Of a DNA stretch of 50,088 nt, positions 31,469-39,766 are shown in pieces. Made by a program: the position numbers and the translations under genes. Numbering within the stretch: position 1 is the first letter of the stretch; each line of letters begins with the position of its first letter. Source of the DNA: JBBDWZ01 sp050732575 (GTDB lineage: Bacteria > Gemmatimonadota > Gemmatimonadetes > Longimicrobiales > RSA9); assembly GCA_050732575.1 (NCBI GenBank), contig JBOHRF010000006.1:1-50088 (forward strand), in the 5' to 3' direction. Under the pieces are notes generated by a model. It had not been told where the DNA came from. It worked only from the letters and a program-made list of their open reading frames with translations, and searched no databases.

Positions 31469-32503
31469 TTACGCTTCGCCTGGCCCATCCTGATCCAGAA
31501 TGGGCGCGGGCAATGCAATCGCTGCTCGAGGTACTGCCAGTTGCGTTGCATCGATGACAATTTTTCGGACGTTGGTTCCCAATATCTGCTTCCAATCCCG
31601 CTTCATGCTCACGATCACAAAGCCGGACTTGCGCGCAGCTTCCATCATGAGATCATCGCCGGGATCGTAAGCCAACTCACGTTCCGGATCATCGTGATGG
31701 ATGAGCAACTGGCAGGACGCACCGCGCCGAGCTCTTGAGTGGCGGAGCATGGGCAGGTCGCCTCGGCATTGCAGGCTGCCAGCAGCCAGAAGCGGCCGGC
31801 GTCCCAGGTGGCGCGCAATGGCAACCGGCTTGGCGCCATAGTCGTTGACCGTTTCAACCTGCGGTCTGCGCCAGATGCTGGTCATGGTGCGCGCAGCGCG
31901 AAACTCCTCGGCCATGACGCTGCCAATTATCTGGTGGCGCGGGATTTCGTAGAAGCGCTCGGCGAGCAGCCGAGCCAGCTCGACCGTACCACCCGAACAG
32001 ACCCAGATCAGGAAACCGCGCGCATGCAGCAATCCAAGCAGCTCCTGCATGGCCGGGTAGGCCAGGTCGCCGTACGGGACGCCCAGCCGGGGATGAAGCG
32101 CGGTCTCAACGAACGCGCGGACTTCAGCTTCGAACTGTTCCTGGCTCATGCCCGCATGAGATTGGGCGATCAGCTCGAGGATGGCGGGCAGAGGCGCATC
32201 AGCCAGATAGCCGAGGTCACCCTCGAATGCGGCCTTGAACGGTTGGCGCGACCACAGTGACGGATCTCGATCGGCGGTTTGCTGAATCCGGGTCAGGGCA
32301 AGGTGCGCTTCGGCGAGCGGACGTTCAGGCCACAATGTGCCGGCCGCACTGAACGCAGCCATTCGATCGGCAGGCCGAATGAAATCGGGCGACGCTTCAA
32401 TGCTCACGCGCTGCACGAAGTCGAGCACGGCAAACTTCGCTGCACCGTCGTTCCAAGATGGCAGCGGATCCCTGGTTCCCGTTTCTGACACACGCAAAGT
32501 CAT
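31469..32503 (-). CDS. HAD-superfamily phosphatase-like protein lacking its catalytic aspartates
   Basis: A 344-residue open frame that matches HAD phosphatases with a FDNDGTLWCEKP-type motif I, but here residues 51-58 read FSAAGTLW. The nucleophile and acid/base aspartates are replaced by Ser52 and Ala54. Motif II (IWVCSGGT) is kept. The usual GNSDGDLPML (motif IV) reads SLQCRGDLPML, with one aspartate lost. Other family stretches are present, such as LLIHHDDPEREL. It should not be an active phosphatase. It could be a pseudoenzyme or an early stage of gene loss; the adjoining pseudogenes favour the latter. Its stop lies 5 bp from the convergent amidohydrolase remnant. Confidence 0.7.
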   Translation of the reverse strand: MTLRVSETGTRDPLPSWNDGAAKFAVLDFVQRVSIEASPDFIRPADRMAAFSAAGTLWPERPLAEAHLALTRIQQTADRDPSLWSRQPFKAAFEGDLGYLADAPLPAILELIAQSHAGMSQEQFEAEVRAFVETALHPRLGVPYGDLAYPAMQELLGLLHARGFLIWVCSGGTVELARLLAERFYEIPRHQIIGSVMAEEFRAARTMTSIWRRPQVETVNDYGAKPVAIARHLGRRPLLAAGSLQCRGDLPMLRHSRARRGASCQLLIHHDDPERELAYDPGDDLMMEAARKSGFVIVSMKRDWKQILGTNVRKIVIDATQLAVPRAAIALPAPILDQDGPGEA

Positions 32504-33035
32504 GGTCGGGCGCCCATCACCACTCTCACTCGTGAGGCCCGCAGCCTGGTCGGTCGTGCGGACTGACTGCTCACTCTAGTCCGCAATTTCACGGGATGTG
32601 ATTGGACGAATGTCCGAGACACGGTGGGCACGCGTGCACGGCAGTTACGTAAAACTCCGGATCGCATTATTGCGGCGACGATGCTATGCTGGCCATCGCA
32701 GTTCATCGGCGCAGCTGGCCGACGCCTGGGTAACACGGTCGGCAGATAGTTCACTGCGGTGCTGGACCGAGGCATTGCTCCTGTCGCGGGCAATTGCGGG
32801 CTGCTTCGATCGCGTTTTTCTCCTTTTCAACGAGCTGGCAATACCCCGCGGTGGAGGCGCTTGACGTCCACCGCTTACCCGAGCAAGCCAGGCGCCGCGC
32901 GAGTGCCTTGGAGCAAGGTCGTCCCTCCCGTGCACCCTGGCAGCGGAGGCGGCGAGTGGACTTCGTCGAGCGCCACCGGCCGGCCCCAGTCAGTCTGACG
33001 TTTATTCATCCGATGGGCAATTCCTGGAGTGCATC
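32504..33035. other. 532 bp divergent intergenic region without a convincing gene
   Basis: Lies between the HAD-like gene (minus) and a receiver gene (plus). A perfect 8 bp inverted repeat TGCGGACT (32557-32564) / AGTCCGCA (32578-32585) sits about 54 bp upstream of the HAD-like start and could be an operator. The short open frames here have no family-like sequence. The right end holds the GGAG ribosome-binding site of the receiver gene. I see nothing else. Confidence 0.55.
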
Positions 33036-33419
33036 ATGACGCAAGCACGAATTCTGGTAGTGGAAGATCACGTCCTGCTTCGTGATCGATTGGTCGGCCT
33101 GTTGGCGGAGAACGGAGCACGCGTGATTGGCGTGGCTGGTGATGGTGAATGTGCCATGGCCGAAGCGTGCGCCCTGGATCCTGATGTTGTGCTGCTCGAC
33201 TTATCCCTGCCCGATTGCAGTGGCCTCGATGTCCTCAAGACCCTTCAGCAGTCGGCGCCGCGCACGAAAGTCATCATCCTCACCGCTTACGAGGATGCCG
33301 AGCTGGAACGCATCTGCCTGGCAGCCGGCGCATATGCCTTTGTTGGGAAGTCACGGCTCCGACCTGAACTGGAGGCGGCACTGGCGCGGGTGAGTACGAA
33401 TGAGGTGGCGAACGCCTGA
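33036..33419 (+). CDS. stand-alone response-regulator receiver domain
   Basis: A 127-residue single-domain receiver. The acidic pair is in ILVVEDHVLLRDRL (Glu10/Asp11), the phosphoacceptor is Asp55 in VVLLDLSLPDCSGLDVLKTL, the Thr is in VIILTAYEDAEL, and the conserved Lys is in AYAFVGKSRL. No output domain follows, so it would act by protein contact or as a phosphate relay. It converges on the FixJ-like gene and belongs to a local group of two-component genes (33.0-36.9 kb). Confidence 0.9.
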   Translation: MTQARILVVEDHVLLRDRLVGLLAENGARVIGVAGDGECAMAEACALDPDVVLLDLSLPDCSGLDVLKTLQQSAPRTKVIILTAYEDAELERICLAAGAYAFVGKSRLRPELEAALARVSTNEVANA

Positions 33420-33493
33420 CGGCATGAGAAGGCCGCCCGGCGTGTGCATGGCCGAACGGCCGGTACGTGCGCGGCGGTGGTGCCGCGGTAAGA

Positions 33494-34219
33494 CTACGTG
33501 GCCAGCGGCAACACGGGCGCTCGGTCAACGCCGCCCGCGGGCCGCTTGGGCCACACGGGCGCAGGGTCGTAACTGAGCCGGATTTCCTGCCGGGGTGAGT
33601 TCCCGATGTAACCCATGCGCGCGGCGTATTGCACGAGTTGGGCAACGCGGCGCGCACCCATCTTGGACATAACGCGGCCTCTGTGCACCTTGACCGTCTT
33701 CTCCGAGATGCCCAGTTCGCGCGCAATCTGCTTGTTCAGCCGCCCGGCCAGCACCAGTCGGAAGACATCCCGCTCACGGGGCGTGAGCAACTCGAATCTG
33801 CGACTCAGCTCTTGCACCTCGACGCGGTCCGCACGCTGGCGGGCTTCCTCCTCGAGCGCCGTATCGATGGCCCGCAGCAGTGTATCGTCCGATACGGGCT
33901 TGGGCAGGAAGTCGACGGCACCTGATTTAATGGCGCGCACCGATGTTGGAATATCACCAAATCCTGTCATGAAAATGACCGGAATGGGAGTACCCGCGGC
34001 CTGAAGCCGCTCATGCAGCTCCATGCCATCCAGATCTGGCAGGCGTACGTCCAGCACCAAACAGCCCGGATGCAAATAACATTGACTGTCCAGGAATTCG
34101 CGCGCCGAGCTGAATGCGCGCACCGAATGTCCGACCGATGCAACCAGTCGGGTTAGTGCAGTTCGGACGGATACATCATCGTCCACGATAAACACCTGAG
34201 GTCGGAGGGCCGTCGTCAT
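33494..34219 (-). CDS. FixJ/NarL-type response regulator (receiver + LuxR HTH)
   Basis: A 241-residue regulator from the ATG at 34219; the open frame reaches back to 34552 but the added residues have no domain. The receiver has VFIVDDDVSVRTALTRLVAS, phosphoacceptor Asp57 in CLVLDVRLPDLDGMELHERL, VIFMTGFGDIPTSVRAIKSG and the Lys motif AVDFLPKPVSDDTLL. The LuxR-type helix-turn-helix is LTPRERDVFRLVLAGRLNKQ followed by IARELGISEKTVKVHRGRVM. This is the FixJ plan. A C-terminal tail of about 35 residues follows the HTH. Its likely partner is the PAS histidine kinase at 35199-36395, inferred from proximity. Confidence 0.92.
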   Translation of the reverse strand: MTTALRPQVFIVDDDVSVRTALTRLVASVGHSVRAFSSAREFLDSQCYLHPGCLVLDVRLPDLDGMELHERLQAAGTPIPVIFMTGFGDIPTSVRAIKSGAVDFLPKPVSDDTLLRAIDTALEEEARQRADRVEVQELSRRFELLTPRERDVFRLVLAGRLNKQIARELGISEKTVKVHRGRVMSKMGARRVAQLVQYAARMGYIGNSPRQEIRLSYDPAPVWPKRPAGGVDRAPVLPLAT

Positions 34220-34644
34220 AACCTCATCTCCACTGTTGACGGTCCGTATGATGCGCAACGCATGGAATGAACGAGTTGAAGATGTTTCCTCCTTGCTCGG
34301 GATCGGGTCGTTTTTCATTTCACTTCGTCCTTTCCCTGCATGATCATGTTCCGACCGGAACAACCCAGCAATCCGTAATACTACGGGAAATGAATTGCGC
34401 GCATCGCCTACCCGCAGGCAGTAACCAAGATGCGTACGAGCGCGCAAGTGTTGTGCGCGCGGTCGCGCTCTGAGAAGCAGCGCGGCCCACACTTGCCGTG
34501 GGCATAGTCGTGGTCCAATCACAGGCGCTGAAAACGCAACGGTATGGTTCACGCATCAGTCGTGGAGCAGGACAGGCACGCGACCAGCGCAGCACGGAGG
34601 CCGACACGTGGCCCCATCGGCCGCGCATCGATGCAGGAGGAGTT
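34220..34644. promoter_or_regulatory. 425 bp divergent regulatory region with two dyads
   Basis: Separates the FixJ-like gene (minus) from the lipoprotein-kinase pair (plus). Two perfect dyads lie 12 bp apart: GTTCCG-AC-CGGAAC (34348-34361) and CCGTA-ATAC-TACGG (34373-34386). Both are plausible operators, for example for the FixJ-like regulator itself, but no known consensus was matched. No gene is seen here, although a short open frame continues from the regulator. Confidence 0.4.
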
Positions 34645-35202
34645 ATGCGACAGGCGATCCAGTCAGCCAGCGCGCATTTGCGCGCAGGGCGCGGTAAGGC
34701 GATTCAACTCCTGGTCCTTGGCTGGTTGTGCTCGGGTTGCGGCGGCTCGGCAGCGCGCACGGAAGTGGATTACAATCCCGATGTTGATTTCAAACGGTTC
34801 GGTACGTATTCCTGGCGGGACGGTACGCCCTCACCGAACAGTCTGATAGACCAACGCATCATCGATTCCGTCGACCGCGAACTGCGCAAGAAAGGACTGC
34901 GTGAAGTTGCCAGGGGCGGCGACTTGCGTGTGACCTACCACGTCTCTTTCGATCGCAAGCTGGAGGTTTATTCCTGGGATTATCTGGCCGGCCCGTACTG
35001 GAGCAGCACATGGGCGCGGCGCACCGAAGTGCGTGCCATCCCGGAAGGCAAGTTGGTGGTCGATCTGATTGATGGTCGGCACAATCAGATTGTCTGGCGA
35101 GGTGTGGCAGCCGATGAGTTGACGGCAAGCGAAACCGACATGGAAAGCCGGATCAGCTACGTGACCGCGGAATTGTTCGAGGATTACCCGCCGCATCGAT
35201 GA
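34645..35202 (+). CDS. DUF4136 lipoprotein
   Basis: A 185-residue exported protein starting at the ATG at 34645, which follows an AGGAGGA. The signal region QLLVLGWLCSGCGG contains a lipobox-like CSGC. The mature part matches DUF4136: VDYNPDVDFKRFGTYSWRDG, LIDQRIIDSVDRELRKKGLR, DLRVTYHVSFDR, EGKLVVDLIDGRHNQIVWRG and the final ISYVTAELFEDYPP. The family's function is unknown; members are outer-membrane or periplasmic lipoproteins. Its TGA overlaps the start of a histidine kinase gene (ATGA), an unexpected coupling of an exported lipoprotein with a soluble kinase. Confidence 0.85.
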   Translation: MRQAIQSASAHLRAGRGKAIQLLVLGWLCSGCGGSAARTEVDYNPDVDFKRFGTYSWRDGTPSPNSLIDQRIIDSVDRELRKKGLREVARGGDLRVTYHVSFDRKLEVYSWDYLAGPYWSSTWARRTEVRAIPEGKLVVDLIDGRHNQIVWRGVAADELTASETDMESRISYVTAELFEDYPPHR

Positions 35203-36395
35203 GCCGCCCAGCGCCTGCCCAGCTTGACTACTTCTGGCGGCCGAGCCTGTCGACCTGGCCGGACGCAACGGCTGAAGAGGGGGCATTACGGGCGGCAGTT
35301 GACTCGCTGCCCAACCAAATTGCCGTTCTGGATGGCCAGGGTCGGATCGTAGCCCTCAACCGGGCCTGGTGCGCGTTTGCCAACCGTCAGGGCACCACGA
35401 TCGATGCCAGCCAGTACGTGGGCGCTGACTATTTGCAGGTATGCCGGGATATCATGCTGCTGCACGTGGCTGATGCGGCACGTGTACTGAGCCGGCTGAG
35501 GGTGGTGATTGCGGGCGAGCAGAACGCGGGTGTCTGTGACTATGTGCATGATGCGCCCGAGCCGATCTGGTTCGAGCTGCGCGTGCAGCGGCTGGAAGCC
35601 GGTCACGGCCTGGTGGTCTCACATCTGGATGTCACGATCCGAAAGCGCGCCGAGCTGCAGGCTGCCAGTCGGTTGCACGAGTTGACGCATGTTTCGCGAG
35701 CGGTGAACATGGGCGCATTGGCCGGCTCGGCCGCCCATGAGCTGAATCAGCCGCTGACCGCGATCCTGAGCAATGCGCAAGCGGCGCTGCGGTTCCTGGC
35801 CATGGACGAGCCACCCCTGGCCATGGTCCGTGACATCCTGCTGGACATCACAGCCGCTGACCAGCGCGCGGCCGAGATCATACGGCGGGTTCGGCGTCTG
35901 CTCAGAAAAGGTGAGCCCGGAGAGCGGGAAGCAGTCGATGTCAACGAAGTCGTGCAGGACGCGCTGCACATGCTCGCTGATGAAGGCCTGTTGAGGAAGG
36001 TGCGGACGCGCGTCACACACGAACCCGACTTACCCATCATCAAGGGTGATCCTGTCCAGCTCCAACAAGTCGTGATGAACCTGGTGTTGAACTCTTTCGA
36101 TGCTATGGACGATGTGCCGCCAGCCGAACGGTTGCTGATGGTGCAAACTGCGCGCGGCGACGCTGACCACATCGAGCTCATCGTCCAGGATTGCGGCGCC
36201 GGTGTCAACGAAACGCAGCTGTCCGGCATCTTCGAACCGTTCTATACAACCAAGCTCACCGGACTCGGCATGGGCCTGTACATCACACGGGTCATTGTGG
36301 AGAGCCACGGTGGACGCATCTGCGCGCAGCACGCCGTCCCGCGCGGACTGCGTATGCAGGTCACGCTTCCCCTCCCACCGAACGCACCCCGGTAG
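35199..36395 (+). CDS. soluble PAS-domain sensor histidine kinase
   Basis: A 398-residue kinase without signal peptide or membrane helix. A PAS domain lies at about 32-150 (LPNQIAVLDGQGRIVALNRA, ending in the PAC-type VVSHLDVTIRKRAEL). The dimerisation/phosphoacceptor helix has GSAAHELNQPLTAI with His180. The ATPase domain includes DPVQLQQVVMNLVLNSFDAM (N-box), VQDCGAGVNE (G1), FEPFYTTKLTGLGMGLYI (F and G2) and ends with MQVTLPLPP. It resembles FixL/NtrB-type kinases. No haem-binding histidine can be claimed. It probably phosphorylates the FixJ-like regulator and/or the receiver at 36472. Confidence 0.92.
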   Translation: MSRPAPAQLDYFWRPSLSTWPDATAEEGALRAAVDSLPNQIAVLDGQGRIVALNRAWCAFANRQGTTIDASQYVGADYLQVCRDIMLLHVADAARVLSRLRVVIAGEQNAGVCDYVHDAPEPIWFELRVQRLEAGHGLVVSHLDVTIRKRAELQAASRLHELTHVSRAVNMGALAGSAAHELNQPLTAILSNAQAALRFLAMDEPPLAMVRDILLDITAADQRAAEIIRRVRRLLRKGEPGEREAVDVNEVVQDALHMLADEGLLRKVRTRVTHEPDLPIIKGDPVQLQQVVMNLVLNSFDAMDDVPPAERLLMVQTARGDADHIELIVQDCGAGVNETQLSGIFEPFYTTKLTGLGMGLYITRVIVESHGGRICAQHAVPRGLRMQVTLPLPPNAPR

Positions 36396-36471
36396 TACCA
36401 AAGTCCAATGCCCCGGGCGCAGTGCGCGCCCACTTTAGAGCACTCCGTAACCATGCTCACAGGAGGACCTG

Positions 36472-36858
36472 ATGAGGGGGACAGTGGGCCGACCCAGGAT
36501 TGCTGTTGTTGATGACGATGCCGCGGTGCGCGCCGCGCTCGAGCGGTTGTTGATCTCGATGCGGTTCCGCACGCAGACGTATGCTTCGGCCGAGGAATTC
36601 CTGACCGACGGGCAGGCAGCCACGTTTGCCTGTGTACTGCTGGACGTGCAGTTGCGGGGCATGAGCGGCATCGAGCTGACCATTTACCTGGCTGCCCGGC
36701 ATCCGGAGCTGGCCATTGTACTGCTGACGGCAAATCCGGAGGTAGTTGCGCGCAATGCGTTTGCCAGCCGAATGGCCAGCTCGGTGCTGCGCAAGCCCGT
36801 GGATGCGGACGTGCTCATCAGCGCGGTCGAGAACGCGGTAGCCGTAGCTGCGACCTGA
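36472..36858 (+). CDS. stand-alone FixJ-type receiver domain
   Basis: A 128-residue receiver with a strong AGGAGG upstream. It has RIAVVDDDAAVRAALERLLI, phosphoacceptor Asp58 in CVLLDVQLRGMSGIEL, VLLTANPEVV and the Lys motif SSVLRKPVDADVL. FixJ receivers are the closest pattern, but there is no DNA-binding domain. It follows the PAS kinase by 76 bp on the same strand and is therefore a likely partner or phosphate sink of that kinase. Confidence 0.9.
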   Translation: MRGTVGRPRIAVVDDDAAVRAALERLLISMRFRTQTYASAEEFLTDGQAATFACVLLDVQLRGMSGIELTIYLAARHPELAIVLLTANPEVVARNAFASRMASSVLRKPVDADVLISAVENAVAVAAT

Positions 36859-37508
36859 CGGGACTTCGAGGAAATGTGCCGCGTTGGTGTGGCCCGCGCA
36901 GACGCGGGCAGGTCATACGTTACGGCCAACTCGATGTACCGACTCACTCGAAATTGCGCTGTCGCCCAGCTACGCAGTGGTAGCAGGTAAGCACTTGGTC
37001 CACTGATCCGACCAAACGCATGCGGATACGTTGAGTCAGATCGCCGGTCAGGATTGGGGCGGCGTGCCTGGCTTGCAGCATTCTGCCCAGCAGCCAGGTG
37101 CGTGCGAGTGAAACGCTCGCCGACGATTCTATCGAGGCAGCTTCGCGTTCCCATGGGCTAGGGCTCCCATGCGCTGCCAATCGAGCGACGCTTTGGTTGC
37201 AGCGTCAACATCAATCGGAGCGCCCCAAAGCTCCGGGCATGACCAATACACAACTGCGCCGGACCGGACGCCACGCAATCGCGTGCTCCTCCCAGTCCAA
37301 ATCCCTTGGACGTACGTCCGGTCCGGCGTGATTTCCGATGCGGACGACAGTTGCTTTCTTGCCTTTTTCCGGGATCCGGTCGCAAGACCTGTCTGGTCTT
37401 TGCCCAATTCCGGCTGCGCTCACCTGGAGTTCTGGGACCGCCTCATAGCCGAGGGGGACGAGTTGTCGAAAAAGCAACTGTCGTCCGCTGTCGTCCGCCT
37501 TCGTCACC
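36859..37508. other. 650 bp gene-poor region with two long inverted repeats
   Basis: Between a receiver gene and the convergent tonB gene. Two perfect inverted repeats are present: 14 bp arms at 37257-37270 and 37315-37328 (CGCCGGACCGGACG and its complement, 44 bp apart), and 18 bp arms at 37340-37357 and 37471-37488 (GCGGACGACAGTTGCTTT and its complement, 113 bp apart). TGTCGTCCGC is then repeated directly at 37479-37488 and 37489-37498 with one base changed. A 120-codon open frame on the plus strand (37169-37531) crosses the repeats; its C-terminal part looks protein-like but matches no family I know, so I do not call it a gene. Confidence 0.6.
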
Positions 37509-38399
37509 TCACCAGTCAGGCTGGAAGCTGATGGGCAGCTGCACCCAAACATTGACGCGTCGGCCTTTGTTGATGGCGGGCCGAAACTCCATGCGATCGA
37601 TGGCCTCGAGCGCCGCATCATCCAGAGAGCTGTAGCCGCTGGAGCGCAGGAGTACGGCTTTGCGGATATCACCCTTGAGGTCGATCAGTAGCCACAATAC
37701 GGCGCGACCGCCGATGCCGCGCCCGCTCACGATGGGTGAGTAGCGGGTCTGTAGAAACGCCTTGACCTCGGCGCGATTGATCAACTCAGGCGCCTGTGTG
37801 AAGGGTGTGAAACGCGGCTCGCGCGCCAGTTCATCGAGCGTGAGGCTTTCGACATCGGCACTGTTTCCACCATTGCCGTTCGCACTGCTGTTCAGGGCTC
37901 CCGCGGCACGGCCATTCGGTTCTGCGCCACGCGGTGGCGTTGCCGCCGGCAGCGGTGGTCCAGCCGCCGGGTCAACACGCGGGCTCCAGCCCGGGCGCTG
38001 CGGTGGTTCTGGAATGGTGCGCGGCACGACCGTAGGCACGTCGAGCAGCACGGGCTGGCCCAGGAGCTGGGGTGCACTTGTTTCGGCAGTGGGCCGTGAG
38101 CGCGCGCGCTGGCGAGCGACGGCCGGCCTTCCAGCCTCGGGCGCGGCGCGCAGCTCGCCGGTTCCCATCAGCAACATGGTAAAGTCGACATCGAGTGCCT
38201 GGCTCATGTCATTCAGCGCGCTGGGCAGATCCGGTTTCTGCAACAGCAGTGCAGTTGCGAAGATGGCGGCCAGTACGAGGGCGTGTGCGCCGGTGACGGC
38301 TGCAGTGGTCTTGGCTACGGACGGTGATTCACGGGGTGGATTACTGAACAACAGCAGCGATATCGGTGCACGTTTCGATGCGCGATCGATGGCTGGCAT
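37509..38399 (-). CDS. energy transducer TonB
   Basis: A 296-residue TonB-type protein. One membrane helix lies at about residues 33-53 (TGAHALVLAAIFATALLLQK), then a long proline- and alanine-rich periplasmic stretch to about 200. The C-terminal domain (about 215-296) has GIGGRAVLWLLIDLKGDIRK, RSSGYSSLDDAALEAIDRME and FRPAINKGRRVNVWVQLPIS, the canonical TonB fold. It energises outer-membrane transport together with ExbBD, which are not in this window. Compared with the TonB at 5432 it has a longer linker and a different membrane segment, so the two are probably not recent duplicates. Confidence 0.9.
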   Translation of the reverse strand: MPAIDRASKRAPISLLLFSNPPRESPSVAKTTAAVTGAHALVLAAIFATALLLQKPDLPSALNDMSQALDVDFTMLLMGTGELRAAPEAGRPAVARQRARSRPTAETSAPQLLGQPVLLDVPTVVPRTIPEPPQRPGWSPRVDPAAGPPLPAATPPRGAEPNGRAAGALNSSANGNGGNSADVESLTLDELAREPRFTPFTQAPELINRAEVKAFLQTRYSPIVSGRGIGGRAVLWLLIDLKGDIRKAVLLRSSGYSSLDDAALEAIDRMEFRPAINKGRRVNVWVQLPISFQPDW

Positions 38400-38759
38400 T
38401 TATACCTCTGGCGATGCGTGAGCGCATCGGCCTCGGGGCGGGCTGCAGAGTGTTTGCTGCGCAACCCATGCGCCTCGGATGTTGTGCGCCGGTCGGACCT
38501 AGGTCGGATCGCTGCTTCAACGAGGGAGCGTTAAATACCTTTTGCGCAGCAATGAAGTGTGGCCACGCATAGTCGTCGCGCCTTCGATGCTCTGATTCTG
38601 TGGGTGGGTGTTCTCCGTCGCGCTGGCATAACGGTGGGCTGCAACGCGCTCTCGCGAGTAGGGAGGCGCGCAGCGCGGCGGAGATCACCTGAGCGTTGCG
38701 AGCAACGCCGGTGCGCGCACACCGTACGCAGACCGCCCGGCCGAGGGGAGCGTGAACCG
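38400..38759. other. 360 bp divergent intergenic region with small palindromes
   Basis: Between tonB (minus) and an HdeD-like gene (plus). A perfect 7 bp dyad CGATGCG-TGAG-CGCATCG (38412-38429) lies just upstream of tonB and a 10 bp palindrome GACCTAGGTC is at 38496-38505. Either could be an operator. No gene is evident; the open frame from 38559 only extends the downstream gene without family-like sequence. Confidence 0.4.
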
Positions 38760-39329
38760 ATGCACGCGCAGTGGACGCAGGGTTGGTGGGTGTGGGCCGT
38801 ACGCGGGATCGTTGCTGTTTTCTTTGGTGTGATTGCGTTGATGTATCCGGCTCCCTCACTGCTACTCGCTCTGCTGCTTTTCGGTGCCTACCTGCAACTC
38901 GATGGACTGGCGGCCGTGGCACTGGCCATCTCCCTGGGGCTGCACGACCGCGCAGTCTGGCCGCTGGCGGCCGTAGGATTGATGGGTCTGCTGGGCGGCA
39001 TGCTCATCATGTTGTGGCCAGACATGAGCGCTACCATTCTCGTCCTGACGCTCGGTATCTGCTGTTTGGTGCGGGGCGGCCTCGAGATCTTTCACGCCAT
39101 TCGCTTTCGCAACTGGCTGCGCCGCTCGGCTCTGCTCGCCTTGGCAGGCTTTGTGGCCATGGGATTCGGCACGTTATTGCTCATTCAGCCAGCCATTGCA
39201 ACCGGCACACTGGTATTTGCATTTGCCGGCTGCGTAATCGTGGCGGGGTTGTGCCAGATCGCCAGTGCACTGCGCATGAGAGCGGTGCAGGCAGACGTTT
39301 TGACATCGGATGGCGGGAATGCCTGGTGA
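38760..39329 (+). CDS. HdeD/DUF308-like membrane protein
   Basis: A 189-residue protein with six hydrophobic segments in three pairs, the HdeD/DUF308 pattern: WAVRGIVAVFFGVIALMYPA, LGLHDRAVWPLAAVGLMGLL, MLIMLWPDMSATILVLTLGI, GLEIFHAIRFRNW, ALAGFVAMGFGTLLLIQPAI and FAGCVIVAGLCQIASALRMR. The repeating GI..l.FG...l..P motif is clear. In E. coli HdeD is linked to acid resistance, but most family members are of unknown role. The start at 38760 is chosen because it directly precedes the first helix; upstream residues look non-coding. A second member is encoded at 46507-47130. Confidence 0.85.
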   Translation: MHAQWTQGWWVWAVRGIVAVFFGVIALMYPAPSLLLALLLFGAYLQLDGLAAVALAISLGLHDRAVWPLAAVGLMGLLGGMLIMLWPDMSATILVLTLGICCLVRGGLEIFHAIRFRNWLRRSALLALAGFVAMGFGTLLLIQPAIATGTLVFAFAGCVIVAGLCQIASALRMRAVQADVLTSDGGNAW

Positions 39330-39364
39330 CCACGATAGATAGTGACCGAACGGGGAGGGATAAA

Positions 39365-39766
39365 GTGAAGTGTGGCGCACGACAACAAGCGTTGTTGGCC
39401 CTGATACTGGTATGCGCGCAGCTGGCATCCGGATGCGTGGCGGCGGCGGGGGCGGCAGCGGGCGCGGGCGCCGCCGTGTACCTGACGGACCGCGGTGCAT
39501 CCTCACTGGTGAACGCATCACTGGACCAGACAGCGAAGCGAACGCGGCGCGCGTTTTCGGATCTGGGAATCCGGATGAAGGAAGTGGAAACCAAGGAAAG
39601 GGAGCGGACTTTCAAGGGCGCAACCCGCGATCTCGATGTGACGGCGGAGCTGGGCCGGAGGGAAGATGGCGCGACGCGCGTAGAGGTCACTGCGCGCCGT
39701 AGTGCTGTGAGCTGGGACAAGGAGTACGCGCAGCGTGTCGTCGCCCGCATCGTCGGCGTGGACTGA
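39365..39766 (+). CDS. DUF3568-like small lipoprotein
   Basis: A 133-residue exported lipoprotein that begins at a GTG with GGGAGGGA a few bases upstream. The signal peptide ends in the lipobox LASGC, followed by a Gly/Ala-rich stretch VAAAGAAAGAGAAVYLTDRG, which is the DUF3568-type opening. The rest (AFSDLGIRMKEVETKERERT, RDLDVTAELGRREDGATRVE) is a short beta-alpha domain found in such proteins. Function is unknown. Its 3' end overlaps the histidine kinase frame by 32 bases if that gene starts at 39735. Confidence 0.75.
   Translation: MKCGARQQALLALILVCAQLASGCVAAAGAAAGAGAAVYLTDRGASSLVNASLDQTAKRTRRAFSDLGIRMKEVETKERERTFKGATRDLDVTAELGRREDGATRVEVTARRSAVSWDKEYAQRVVARIVGVD

Noticed and set aside
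34220..34552. N-terminal extension of the FixJ-like regulator
   Set aside because: The added residues match no domain, and the ATG at 34219 gives a normal receiver start.
37169..37531. 120-codon open frame across the inverted repeats
   Set aside because: Its C-terminal half looks protein-like, but it has no recognised family, overlaps tonB and contains both 18 bp repeat arms; not supported enough to call.
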